NCBI GenBank assembly: GCA_010015655.1 | Contig: ML976752.1 | Location: 62,001 to 126,000 of the forward strand | Length of the DNA: 64,000 bases | Reading direction: 5' to 3' | Source: Bimuria novae-zelandiae CBS 107.79 | Taxonomy: Eukaryota; Ascomycota; Dothideomycetes; Pleosporales; Didymosphaeriaceae | Notes under the pieces: model-generated | Told to the model about the DNA's origin: nothing | The model's database searches: none | Seen by the model: the letters and a program-made list of their open reading frames with translations, nothing else | In this document: in pieces, positions 33,373-45,800 of the stretch | How the letters are laid out: each line of letters starts with the position of its first letter | How positions within the stretch are numbered: position 1 is the first letter of the stretch | Program-made: the position numbers and the translations under genes

Positions 33373-34925
33373 TTAAATTTAATTACTTTTACTTATTACT
33401 AGACAAGTAGATTTTAAATATAATTATAAACTAAAGCTATAAAGTAGCACACGAAGTTAAAGGACTTACGTAAATAAATACTATAAAGGCAATGCCTAGA
33501 CCTATAAGAAAATAAAACATTCCTTAGTAAGTAATTAAGAAGAAATCTTAATAGATACTTAATGCTAGCAAGACTATATTTACTAAATAAAGAAGTTATA
33601 AAAATAAAAATAAGACTTTTTACTAAAGGTTTACGTTTTAGCGCGAATAATTATACGTAGTAAGCTATTAGCTTATAAAAAAGTAATAGCTAGGGAAATA
33701 AAAGGATAGCCTCCCTATTTGTAACTAAACTCTAAGTATTAGGAGTTAATAAAAATAAAATGTAGTAATTCTTAAGTAAGATTAAAGCACTTGTTAACCT
33801 CTAGGATACTTTTTAAACTCTATTATAAGGAGTAAGAGGACTAACTAAAGAAATAGTAAAGGAGCGCTAAAAACCCCTAATAATATAATAATACTTCTAA
33901 AAGATAAAAGATATAAATTAGCTATTAAAAGTAGACTAACGAATAGAACTGCTAGAGAGATTAATAGTAAAGCTTATCTTAAACTAAGGAAAAAGCCACC
34001 ACCCTAAAATTTTTAACTTAGCCTACTTTAATAGCGAATAACAGGATTACTATTACTTTAAGATAATAATATAATATAAGCTTCTAGAAGATAGGGACTG
34101 CCTTAGAAATATATCTAAATATATTATTAGTTAATTAATAGAACGTGCAGCGACGGTGGAAATTATATACTTAAACTACTACCTAAAATATACTAAAGCT
34201 AACCTCTAAAAGCTACTAGACTATAACTTTTATAACTATTTAGTAAAAGAAATCGCGCGTAACTGCTTACTTATAATATAATAAAAGAACTAGAAGCTTT
34301 ATAATTTTAATTTTAACTTTAATAACTATTTTATAGAAGCTGAAAAGCATAGTTAGAAAATTTTTAAAAATTTATACCTTTAGAGCCTCCGCGAAGACTT
34401 ATAGGACTAAATAATTATAGTAAATATAAATAATAATTAGAACCTATAAGGGGTTTAAAAGAGAGTTAATAAAATTAAAGAAAACCTTTTCTAAAATATA
34501 TTATAACTACTAAAGCTTTCTGCTAAAAACAGGGAGCTAGACGAGATAGATTAGGAACCTACCTAAGCTAACCCTAGAAGGATGTCTAGCCAACAAAGCT
34601 AAGATAAAAGACACTAAGTAATAAATAGAGCTATAGAATATAGGTCTAGTAACACCTAGAAATAAGCTACGTAGGTGTCGCGCAAGGTAATAGAAACCCG
34701 TAAAAAGAATAGTTTCTATTTTTATTATAAAGATATAGGATATCGCGTAAAGTAGTATAAACTTTTATTTATAATAAAACTAGCACAAGTTCGCGCCGCT
34801 ATACTTACTACTAAAAGATCCTTTAATAAAGAGTTTAATATAGCTTTTACTAATTTAGAAAACTAGGTTTTTTTAGCAATAGTCGCCGCTAGGAGATAAA
34901 AGTAGAAAAAGGGTAAAAAATAAAT

Positions 34926-35039
34926 TTTAATAACTATTGGTAGGCCTTTGTAGGATCGTACGGGTGATAACAGTAACGAATGTCTTGTATATTACTATTA
35001 GTATATTCTATCTATGAACGTGGGTGCTACGAAGGTATA
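34926..35039 (-). mobile_element. Copia relic, left piece
   Basis: This piece, 42511-42623 and 48826-50085 become contiguous when the two complete nested elements and their duplications (CATGG, CATAC) are removed. The left pieces look like LTR or leader sequence; the coding part is in the right piece. Confidence 0.5.
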
Positions 35040-35044
35040 CATGG

Positions 35045-35494
35045 TGTTACGACTACAAGGACCAAAAGAAGGAAGCCAGGTAATTACGCCAAGGAAGTAA
35101 TTGTTAACGGGATAGCAGAAACAACGAAACACAAAGAGGCGCGGGGCAGCTTATGTTAGCAGTCACGTGATAAAGTCCCGCATAAAAGGAAGTCCCATGG
35201 GACTACCAGAGTCCCTGGGACTACGGAGTCTTGGCGGGACTACAAGGAGGAAACAGACTAGTATATAGTGTGACGATTCTCCTATGTTGTTTCTCTCCTC
35301 GTAGTTAACTTATATATCTTCTGTGCGAGTACGTTCTCCTATATAGACTAATAGTTATCTTACTTTATTATAAGATTAGATTGTCTAGCCGCGCTAAGTG
35401 TCGCATTAACTTATACTACTAAATAATCCGTAAAGCACCACGATACCTTACTGCCCTAACTTAGACTAGACTAAGGTATAAGAGCCTTATAATA
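35045..35494 (+). repeat. Left LTR of Gypsy element (450 bp)
   Basis: TGTTACGACT...CCTTATAATA, the last CA mutated to TA. Equal in length to 42056-42505 and over 90 percent identical by eye; the differences look like transitions. Confidence 0.95.
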
Positions 35495-38400
35495 CTTTAA
35501 CTACCCTACGGTACAATAGCAGGACCTAGTTCGACCACCGCAGCTCTGGCACCTAAGGAAAAGACCCTAGAAGAGATAGTTATTAAACAAGTAGCTTAGA
35601 TAGCCTAGTTACAGGAAATCATCAACTAGATAAGCGAGAAGATAAGCTAATAGGAAAATGCAAAACATTAACTAAAGGTCCTAAAGCCCGAACCCTACTC
35701 CGGAAAGGGCCACCCAGGAACGTTCCTAACCTAGATAGAACTATTTATCCGCTATAACCTAGGAAAGTTTAACACGGAACAAGATAAGATCTTAGTTACC
35801 TATATAAATATGCAAGACAAGGCAGCCGCGTAGGCTAGACTAATAATTAATAACTTCCTTAAGAATAGCAAAGTAGAGGATTATAACTTAGACGCTACTA
35901 AAGACGCCTTTAAGGACTAGGAGTCCTTTCGCAAGGCCGTAAAAGGAATATTTAACACTATTAATAAGGGATATTAAGCCAAACTACGCCTCCAGCGCCT
36001 GCGCCAGGAAAAATCGGTAGTACTCTATACGCTGGAGTTTAAACAGATCGTGGCAGAACTCGACGAATAGGGGGAAGCCCCACTCATAATTGCCTACTAT
36101 AATGGACTAAAAGAATTGGTTAAAGACGAATTAGTCCACCAAGGAAAAGCAGACGACCTGGAAGAACTTATTAACGATATAATTAAAGTAGATAATCGCC
36201 TGTACGAACGTAAGCTAGAAAAGTAGCATAGTACTAGGCTACTTACTAGAAAAGAGAATTAATCCAGGCCCGCAGGAAGAGACCAGGACGGAGATGTTAT
36301 TATAACTAATAAAGCCTAATAGTACAAAAAGAAAAATGGCAAGGGAAAATAGCTGTATAGACTAAAGAAGAGTTACTAAGGCAAGAATGGCATCTTGCAG
36401 GAAGAACGAGAATAGAGGTTTAAAGACAAAGCCTGCCTCTAATATAGTAAATAAGGCTACTTCGCCAAAGACTGCGACGGTCAGGAAACTAAGGTTAATA
36501 CAACTAATCTCCTACAAGTAGCTATAGCCACCCTTACGCTAGTAGAAGCCGACGAAGTAGATCTTACGCAGGAGATCCTAGAGCCAATAGAAGAGGAAGA
36601 GGAACAAAAGACCCTTCCTAAGTACTAGATCTTCTAAAGACTGGCTAATAATACCTACTAGATGTGCAGCAGTGCGCTACATTAATTATCTTAGTGTAAG
36701 GCAAAAGTAATCGTCCAAGGGGCACACGCATGGGACGCCTACTAGTTAGCAGAAAAACTATAAGGGCGCCCAAAGTAATACCTACGCCAGATCACGATAC
36801 AGGAATAATATAAATACGCCAAGTGGTGGCAATGCACGCGCAAAGGATGCCGACAACACTCTAAGGCTAGAGTTAGGGCCTCCTATTTTCCAGGAGGTTT
36901 AGAACACCATAGGCTAAAGCTGAGCCAGTGCAGCGTGCCTAACAATTACTATAAGCACTTTTTAGCCTATTAGGCTAAGCACTATAAATAGAATAGTTAA
37001 CATTAATGTTTTAATATTACTTGCGAGGTACATAGGTAATAAAAATTTAAAACAGGCTAGTTCCCTTAGGGCTTAGACCCCTGTAATACTAGCACGATAA
37101 TAAGGAGCACGTAGCTAGGCAGAGACGTAGACTACTTATTAATTAGGTAAGAGTAATATAACCTATAGTGCTTCGCACACCTGAGCCTGCAGGAAGAAGT
37201 AGCTTCTTTAGACAGCTACCCAGGGCACAACGCATTAGCCTAGAACGAGTGCCTTACTTTAAACTGCCCGCAACATGAGATACCGGGAGTATACGAACCT
37301 AATAGGATTAGAGAAACCTATGCACTATATTAACAGCGATATAAGTAGTACTAAATTAAGGAAGTCTTAAAGCTAGCACGACTTAAAGGTTAGATTTAAG
37401 AGGCAGAGGCCTTATAGGGGGTCTAAAATAAGTCCGAAGACTTAAAAAACTAAATTATTACTAGGCAACGAGCCACACTAGTAATAATGTAATTATTATA
37501 GCTTATTAAGTAGACACTCGCAGAGTTGAGAAGCGCTTAATTAAAGATATTATAGTGCATAAATATCGTGTTATAGCACTAATTAACCCAGGGGCAGACG
37601 CGTGTCTAATCGCCCTATAAGTGGTCGAGAAATACGATATGCTATATCGCAACAAAAGGATACTACTGTAAATAGGACTCGCGGACAGGACCTAATTATA
37701 AGGATATAGTAACGGTTAGCTACGCCTCGAGACGGCGCTAGTATAAGTTAATATAGCAGGCCTAGAGAGCCAACATGTTTTCACTATTGCAGAGATGGGA
37801 GACATTAATGCTATTATAGGATACGAATAGCTAGAGCAACACAATCTACGAATAGACTAGATTAAATAAATAATCCTTCCCCGAAGGCCACTAGCGATAG
37901 CTTAGGAGAGCCCTGGTAGAAGGGAAACTCCACGAAAACCTTAGGTAAGGAAAGAGAGCCAACTATCTAAAATATAAGAAATATTAGTATATAAGATAGA
38001 TAGGATCTTAAAGTAACACCTAGGACAGGTGCACTGTATATAGGTCCGAGAGACTAAGATAGTCTTAGATAACCCTAGTCTGCTAGAAGAATACAAGGAA
38101 TTCGCAGACCTATTTAAGAAACACGACAAGACTATCCTACCTAAATATAAGGAATAGGATTATAAGATACTATTAATAGAAGGAGCTAAGCTATAGCTAG
38201 AGCGCCTAAGGCCCCTTATATATAAATAAGAAAAAGAGTTAAAGAAGCTTATTTAGAAGAACCTGCGCTCTAGGAAATAGCGGCCTAGTTAGAGCCCTGC
38301 GGCCTTCCCTATACTCTTTGTTCGCAAGAAGGATGGCAGGCTGCGACTCTATATAGATTATAAATAGCTAAACGCCGTGACGATTAAGAATCGCTACCCG

Positions 38401-39688
38401 TTACTACTAATAACGGAGCTTATAGATAGACTCTAAGGAGCTAAATACTTCACGAAATTTAACGTCTAAAATAGATTCTATAGAATTCGAATTGCGAAAG
38501 GGCACAAGTGGAAAATGGCTTTCCGCACGCGATACGGCCTTTTTAAGTATACAGTTATGCCTATAGGGCTGACTAACGCACTAGCAACCTTCTAGGAGTT
38601 AATAAATTAAGTACTATATAAATACTTAGACGTATTTTGCACGGCGTACCTCGACGACATTCTCATATATTTATATAGGACCCTGGAAGAACACAAGGAG
38701 CATGTGCGAAAAGTACTATAGAAGTTACAGGAGCATCGATTGCTCCTACACCCTAAGAAATGCGAGTTTCATGTTACTAAGACGGAATATTTGGGATTTG
38801 TGATATCCCGAGAAGGTGTCAAAATGGACCTAAAGAAGATCGCGATAATAGAAGAATAGCTACTACTAGAATTAGTAAAGGATATCTAATTCTTTTTAGG
38901 CTTTACTAACTTCTATCGCAAATTTATCAGGAACTACTTAAAGGTTACCGCTCTACTAATAGAACTTATAAAGATAGGGAAATAGCGTCCTCTGCAGGAA
39001 ATAGAGAAGGAAGCTTTTAAATAACTAAAGCGCCTATTCCTAATGGCACCCCTACTACAGATGTACGACCCGGAGCAATAATACCGTATCTACACAAACG
39101 CATCGGACTATGCGTTAGGGGCCGTACTACTACAAGAATGCGATAACTGGAAGTAGAGACCTGTCTTTTATTATGCAAGAAAGCTCTTAGGAGCGGAGCT
39201 TAACTACGAAATCTATAATAAGGAATTACTTGCTATTATTAACTACTTTAAATAATAGAAAGTATAGCTTAAGGGAGCTAAGTATTAGATAGAGGTGTTC
39301 TCTAATTACCTTAATCTAACCCGCTTCACAACGACTAAGAAGCTCAATCGGCGACAGGCTAGATAGTCTAAATAGATAGCGGAATTTGACTTCCGCATTA
39401 CGTATTTGCTAGGAAACGTAAACGCTGCGGCAGATATACTTAGCAGATAGTTAGACCTCGTGGAAGAAGATAATAGTGGTAACCATGTTGTAATCCTAAC
39501 CTACGTAAAGGACGGAACCCTTCGCTATAACAAGACATAGCTCGCGCCAGCACTAGAAGTATGGCGCGCGGATCTCGCCTATTACAGGCTAGTTGTGGAC
39601 GGGATACAGGATTATAGTAGGCTTACGGACAAGGATTGCCAAGCGTATAATCTCTACTAAGCTACGAAATTAACGGCATGGCACTATT

Positions 39689-39749
39689 TGTAACCTTAAA
39701 TGATATTCTACTCATGAGGAGCAGAAGGTTAGCCTTTTGCTCCGCGACA
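39689..39749 (+). repeat. Left 61-bp LTR of the miniature element
   Basis: TGTAACCTTA...GCTCCGCGACA; followed directly by the primer-binding site. Confidence 0.93.
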
Positions 39750-40034
39750 GTTATGAGCCCGGAATCGCTAAGACCCTGCGCAAGCACTCAAGTGGCGGAT
39801 CAGCACTTGGGTGGGGTACCACAAGCGAGCAGGTGCACACCACAGAAATAGCCAAGAGCACTGCGCAAGACAGCGAGAGAGCTAAGAGCCAGATGCTATA
39901 GGGCCACAGATATGAGAGTGAGCGAGAGAGACTGGAGCAGAATATATAGGGCATGCTGGACTACGGGCGACATGTATACCAAACCTTGAAAAGCTTACAG
40001 CTCTCCGTTCCTATCACTGCGATCTGGGGGGGTG

Positions 40035-40095
40035 TGTAACCTTAAATGATATTCTACTCATGAGGAGCAGAAGGTTAGCCTTTTGCTCCGCGACA
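40035..40095 (+). repeat. Right 61-bp LTR of the miniature element
   Basis: No difference from 39689-39749 found by eye; followed by the target duplication CTATT. Confidence 0.93.
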
Positions 40096-41477
40096 CTATT
40101 AAAACCGTATCTAGATTAGCAAGTAGATAGCTCCGCTACTAATTAAAAAGTTACACGAGAATAGGGATTAGGGACACCTAGAAATTACTAAAATAACGCG
40201 TTAAATCGCGAACGAATATACTATCCCTAGGCTACGCTAGGCGGTATAAAAGGTTTTAGGCAACTATTTGGCCTGTTATAAGAATAAGCCTAAGAGATAT
40301 AAGCCCTATAGCCTCTTACAGCCACTAAAGCCGCCCCTAAGACCATAGTTAAGCGTAACCATGGACTTTATCGTGAAGTTACTAGCATTACTAGCACTAG
40401 GGAATAAGGATCCCTATAACTCGATCTTAGTTATAATTTGTTAACTTACTAAAGAGTTAAGGTTTGTGCCAATTAGGGAAGCTATATTAGCAGAAGAACT
40501 AGCCTACGTAGTAGAACAAGAACTAATATTATAGGTTAGACGACCTAACGAGTTTATTACAGATAGGGCCAAGATATTTACATTATTATACTAGACCATG
40601 TTTATAGCTAAATTAGGGATTAAGTATAAGCTCACGACGAGCTTCTATCCTAAAATAGATAGCTAAACTAAGCAAATAAACTAAACGTTAAAATAATATC
40701 TCTGGATGTATATAAATAAGTTTTAAGATAACTAGGTTGAGCTGTTGCTAATAGCCTAGCTAGCATACAATAGCGCAAGATCGGCGACTACGGGGTACTC
40801 GCCATATTATGCCAACCATGGATGTGAGCCGACGACTCACCGGGATCCATTAGACATCCAGAGCATTGCGAAGAACGCAGCTAACAAAGCCGAACTTATA
40901 TAGGACCTGTATAGGATACTGCACGAGAACATTGCGCGGCGTAATAAATAAATAGCGCGATAGGCAAATAAAAAAAGGATTATAGGACTAACCTTTAAGG
41001 AGGGGGATAGAGTCCTCCTCTCGCGAAAAAATCTTAATATAATAAGGCTAAGCAAAAAACTAGATAACCTTTAAAAAGGACTATTTAAAATTTAAAAGGT
41101 TAGAGGACTAGTTAATTTTAAACTATAGTTACCTATAGATACACGAATCCACCTAGTCTTCTATAAGTTATTATTAGAACTAGCACCACCAAATGCCGAA
41201 CTAGAAACACAACTCGAACTCGAGGACGAGGAGTACGAGGTCGAAGCTATTAGGGACCTATAAGAAATTAGGCGTCAGTACAAGTATCTAGTGAAATGGG
41301 AAGGATAGCCAGAGGACCACAACACATAGGAACTAGTATAAAACCTCACGAACTACAGGATAGCGCTGGAGAGGTTCCACGAGGAACATCTAGAGGCGCC
41401 GCGACCGGATTAGTAAGGAACTTAGAGAGGTCGAAGGACGCGAAAGGGTTAAAAGAAATAAACAAGTTAGCCTATAA

Positions 41478-41906
41478 CTAGCCTAAGTTAGCCCCTAGAG
41501 GTACGTGTGGCGATGGTTTGCGAATACTAGCTATACCCTTTAGATCCTCTTTTAGCTACTCTAACGCCTTAATCGCATTAGCTATGCGTAGGTTATGTTA
41601 AGCATACTCGCGCTCTTTCTCCTCTACCTCCGCTAATTTACGCTCTAAGCGAGTAGCTAGCTCCTTTGTACGAAGAAGCTTGAGGCGCTTTTAAACGCGC
41701 TCCTAATCCTTCTTAGGAATCCATAGACTATATTTAGCATGGGCTGCGAGACAGCCCGCACACTGCCTAGAGGCAGCATTAATAAAACACTATAACTTCT
41801 TTTTCTAATAACGCTTATAACTAGACGCTATCTTTAGGCCCTAAGCTTCTACCTTTTGCGCACGGGCACGACGGGTCGCAAGGAATAAACGGGGGGTTCT
41901 TGGCAT
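41478..41906 (-). pseudogene. Antisense accessory ORF of the Gypsy element
   Basis: Between the chromodomain and the 3' LTR a single minus-strand frame of 142 codons runs from ATG 41906 to TAG 41478-41480. It has seven internal TAG/TAA codons, each reachable from CAG, CAA or TGG by one transition. The readable protein begins MPRTPRLFLATRRARA, has a Cys pair (RQCAGCLAAHAKYSLWIPKKD) and a Lys/Glu-rich coiled-coil (TKELATRLERKLAEVEEKER) ending IASIRKPSPHVPLG. No family name; similar small basic/coiled-coil hypothetical proteins are, as I recall, common in fungal genomes. Confidence 0.62.
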
Positions 41907-42055
41907 AGTTAGTAAGGCAAGGGGAATTAAGGAGAGGCTGCGGCCTACCTTAGGACGCGAGGGGGACGCACCTTTATAATAATTAGCACCTACGCGCCAA
42001 CGGCACAGTATAGCAAAGTAAGGTGTTAGGATAATAACCTTAAGAGGGAGGATAG

Positions 42056-42505
42056 TGTTACGACTATAAGAACTAAAAGAAGGAAGCCAGGTAATTACGC
42101 TAAGGAAGTAATTATTAATAGGATAGTAGAAATAACGAAATACAAAGAGGCGTGGGGCAGCTTATGTTAGTAGTCACGTGATAAAGTCCCGCATAAAAGG
42201 AAGTCCCATGGGACTACTAGAGTCCCTGGGACTACAGAGTCTTGGCGGGACTACAAGGAGGAAATAGACTAGTATATAGTGTGACGATTCTCCTATGTTG
42301 TTTCTCTCCTTGTAGTTAACTTACATATCTTCTGTGCGAGTACGTTCTCCTATATAGACTAATAGTTATCTTACTTTATTATAAAATTAGATTATCTAGC
42401 CGCGCTAAGTGTCGCATTAACTTATACTACTAAATAATCCGTAAAGCACCACGATACCTTACCGCCCTAACCCAGACCGGACTAAGGTGTAAGAGCCTTA
42501 TAACA
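42056..42505 (+). repeat. Right LTR of Gypsy element (450 bp)
   Basis: TGTTACGACT...CCTTATAACA followed by the duplication CATGG; a polypurine tract (AGAGGGAGGA) lies just upstream. Confidence 0.95.
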
Positions 42506-42510
42506 CATGG

Positions 42511-42623
42511 GCTCGGTGCGAGTCGGACCGAAGTAGGATTAAGGCGGTACGTTAGGCAGCATTAAGCAGCCTTAGGCGATAGGATATATATATACTAACA
42601 CTAGTAACCTTTTATTATTATAG
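42511..42623 (-). mobile_element. Copia relic, middle piece
   Basis: Sequence between the target duplications of the Gypsy and Copia insertions, so it belongs to the element both entered. No coding motif. Confidence 0.5.
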
Positions 42624-42628
42624 CATAC

Positions 42629-42881
42629 TGTCGGTTCACAGGTAGCAAGGAATAAACAAGTAACTCTCTGTCTTTGGTATCTGGTGTCTATCTTGTCTTA
42701 TGTGTGTGCTATGATAGTTCTATATACCTTCCTTCTAGTTCTTGTAGATGTGATAGAGTACCAGGTAGTGTAGAGGCGAAGGGGTTTCGGTACAGTATTA
42801 GGTTAACTAGAAGTAAGGGGGTATAGAGGTATAATAGGGTTACACAGTTCCCTTAGTGCGGAAGGCGAGGCTGTGCAGACA
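42629..42881 (-). repeat. Left LTR of Copia element (253 bp)
   Basis: On plus, TGTCGGTTCACAGG...GTGCAGACA; matches 48568-48820 at equal length with about a dozen transitions by eye. Confidence 0.93.
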
Positions 42882-45800
42882 CTGGCAGCTTTTCTTTTAT
42901 AGTAAAAACAAGTGTGGATTAGGTGTACACTCGCTGGAGAGGCTGTTTGCGAAAGTCGGAAGGTAATAACTATAGTAGTTATTATAATTATTATTATTAG
43001 AGCTAGTTTACAAGGTCCTTACGTATTACCTATCCGTTAACTCGTACGCGCAGCGAGTTTGTACTAATAAGAGTTTTTAAGGCTTTATTTAGCGATGTTT
43101 TTATTATAGCGTTAGCAGGGTTATCTTAGCTATTTACCTATTAAACCTTAAACAACTCCCTTCTCTTATATAATTGACGTAAGGCCATAATATTAATTAT
43201 TAGTCGTTTTTCCTTAGTCGTTCCTAGCTTGACAATACACTCATACAGTGAGTATAAGTCCGTATAAACTACTAGGGGGAGAGATAGCAGACTAAGCTAC
43301 TTTGTAACCATGGCAAGCGTCGAGGTAATAGAGTATACAAGGTTAACGCCTCCTACTATTACGTAGATTTCTAATGCAAGTACGCTCTAGGTCACGCGTT
43401 TACTCTTTGCAGAGCTCTAGTAAATAAGATTACTATAAATAGTAAACTCTACGTTAGTAGCATTTTCTATAGCTACTATAATTATGTAGCTAATCTAGCT
43501 ACTTAAATCTTTGTTGTTTGCGAAGGAGCTATTAACAAAGACAAAGACTTTAGCCTAAGCTAGGTTAAGTGCCTTATAGGTAAGGCCATAATTAAGATTA
43601 TTTAGTTACTACTATAGGCGTTTGTTTAACGCGTTAACGTCGTCGGCGGTAGGCTCTTAAGTTTATATAGTAATAGAGAGGTTAAAAGTTGCCTCTAGTT
43701 AGTAGATACTCGGGATGTAGGCGCCGCAAGCCCTCTACTTAACGTACTATTATTAATAGTTAGCTAAGCTTGCATTAATAAGATAAATCTTCTTGCCCTA
43801 ATCCTTTTATTATAGTAAGAGCTTGCTAGTGTGATTAATCGATAGGACGCAGCTATTAAAAATTAATAAAGTAGTAGGTGTTAGCTTCTCCTTTAGCTTA
43901 GCTATAAATATTAACTTCTTCTCCTTTAGGTTAGAGAAACGTTTATCCACAAGGATAAGTGTGTCGTTAGTCTGCATGCCTACTATGCTAAAGGCGTCCT
44001 AAGTAGTGGTCACAAGCAGGCATGGATCATACGTTAAGGTCTCTATATAAAGCTTTTCCTTATAATAAGCGCTGTATGTTGCCTACTAATAGGTACTGGC
44101 TTTAGCTAGGCCGTATAGAGGCTTCTTAACTATTATAACTGTGCTAGGTGGATACTTGTATTTAATTTCCTTAGGTAAGTAGGCGATAACTACTCGGTTA
44201 AGCTTTATGCGTGACTATACGTATGCTTAAGTAATATCTTGTAGCTAGAGCGAGATCTCTCTATTTATTAACAGAACTTTATTACGCATAAGTGAAGGAG
44301 CAATAGCTAGTATAATTTATTAGCTAGCTTGCTAGATAGTTAGCGATTAAGTAAGAATTATTACTTTGCTATTATCTTAATAGCCTTACACTACAAGACG
44401 TAATTTCTTATATAGAGTAGTAGTAGTCTTACCTTTAATTTCGCGTACTAGTTACAATTTAAAAATCCGTTCTTGGTGCTTACCGGGATCGTATTATTTA
44501 AAGCGGAAGACTCTATTAGCAATAAGGCTATTAATTTCCTTATTATCTAATAGCTTAAATAGTTAACTAGGTGTAGTTATCTTTTGCTCTTGGCGTAGCT
44601 ATATAGTAAGTAGCCAGTCGGTGTTCTCTTTATGCGTTATAAAGACCTCTATTATATAAGCTTCGTTAGGCGCTACGTGGATAGTATACGCTATAGAAGC
44701 CGCACGAGCTGTCCTATAAAGGTTCGCGCGGGCTATAGTGGCTTTAGGCTTATTCTTACTACCTTTAGGTTAGCCACGTTTTTATTAAGGGAGTTTAGAA
44801 GCTTGTTCTTAATACTAGTTAGTCCTACTGGTTTCGCTATCTTTGTCTTAATTATCGTCTCCGTTATCTAGCATATCTATCAGGTGGCTATTATCCTTAT
44901 TATTAATCGCTAGTGGCGTGGCTAGTTCGTTGTTTGTCGGGGAGGTATCCGTGTAGTACAGCTTAACAACTATTAAGCGGAAATTTGTAGGGCCATGCGG
45001 TAGCCATATTATACAGGTCTTATTTATTATAGTAATAAGCTTATAGGGGCCTATCTATTCATCCTTCTCGCGCTAAACGCGCATATTAGAGTTAATAGGC
45101 AGTGTAGTTATTTTAAGCGTTATAGGTCTATTACGCGTTATTAGCGCATTATTAATTTAACGCGTCTTATATACCTATCATACCTCTTTTATAGCCTTTT
45201 TAATAGTAGTAGCGCGTTAAGTAATTAATAGCAACGGGGGAGAGTCTTCTATTATTCGTAGGTAGGCGCCAAAGACAAGGAGCGTAGGCACTAGGCTATT
45301 AGGACCTACTATATTATTAATAGCTTTAATAGCTATTTACAAGATAAGCTGCCTGTCTATTATTATAGGTAAATTAGCTTAGATAGTCTTAAAAGCACGT
45401 TATAATAGAGCATAATACCGCTCTATCTTGCCTACGCTGTTATAAGCTTCTACAGATACTTCTTTAACATTAATTAATAGTAACTTGGTAAGTTACTTAA
45501 ATTTAGTAGAAATAAAGTTCCTGCCGGCGTTATAGACAAGATACTTAGGTAGTCTAAGGTAGGTATTAATCTAGTAATGCTATAGAGCGTCCTAAGTGCT
45601 TGCGGCTAATACATCTTTAAGGAAGCAAGTAGCTTAAAAGGCAGTCGCGTCGTTAACTATATATAAGATAGGTTTTCTATTTAGGTATATAATATTAATA
45701 ATTACCTCGTAGTTAAAGTCTAGGTCTAGTTCCTTAAGCTTAAATCTAAAGCGTCTAGGTGCTTTCTAATTTAGTTAGCACTGTTAGCAGTACTTAACAA

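Larger units (their letters stand above)
39689..40095 (+). mobile_element. 407-bp miniature LTR retroelement (TRIM/SMART type)
   Basis: Two 61-bp direct repeats (39689-39749, 40035-40095) that I read as identical. Each starts TGTAACC and ends GCGACA. The whole unit is flanked by CTATT (39684-39688, 40096-40100). The first repeat is followed at once by GTTATGAGCCCGG, complementary to the anticodon arm of a CAU-anticodon tRNA with stem CCGGG and loop CTCATAA, as in Copia-type primer sites. The second is preceded by TGGGGGGGTG, a polypurine tract. The 285-bp interior has no ORF. The LTR holds a hairpin (GAGCA-AAGG/CCTT-TGCTC). It sits in the integrase region of the RIP-degraded Gypsy element, yet its interior is GC-normal and unmutated. 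Confidence 0.93.
35045..42505 (+). mobile_element. Gypsy (Ty3) chromovirus, complete structure, RIP-degraded
   Basis: 7,461 bp with 450-bp LTRs, TG...CA ends and a perfect duplication CATGG at 35040-35044 and 42506-42510. Order on plus: Gag (PYSGKGHPGTFLTWIELFI, about 35690; zinc knuckle ending FAKDC, about 36465), protease (LINPGADACLI, about 37580), reverse transcriptase (VRKKDGRLRLYIDYK, about 38320; YLDD at about 38646), RNase H (YTNASDYALGAVLL, about 39090), integrase (VTMDFIVKL, about 40355; ITDRAKIF, about 40560) and a chromodomain (YKYLVKWEG, about 41280). A purine-rich tract precedes the right LTR. Stops throughout fit RIP. It is interrupted by a 407-bp miniature element at 39689-40095. 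Confidence 0.95.
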
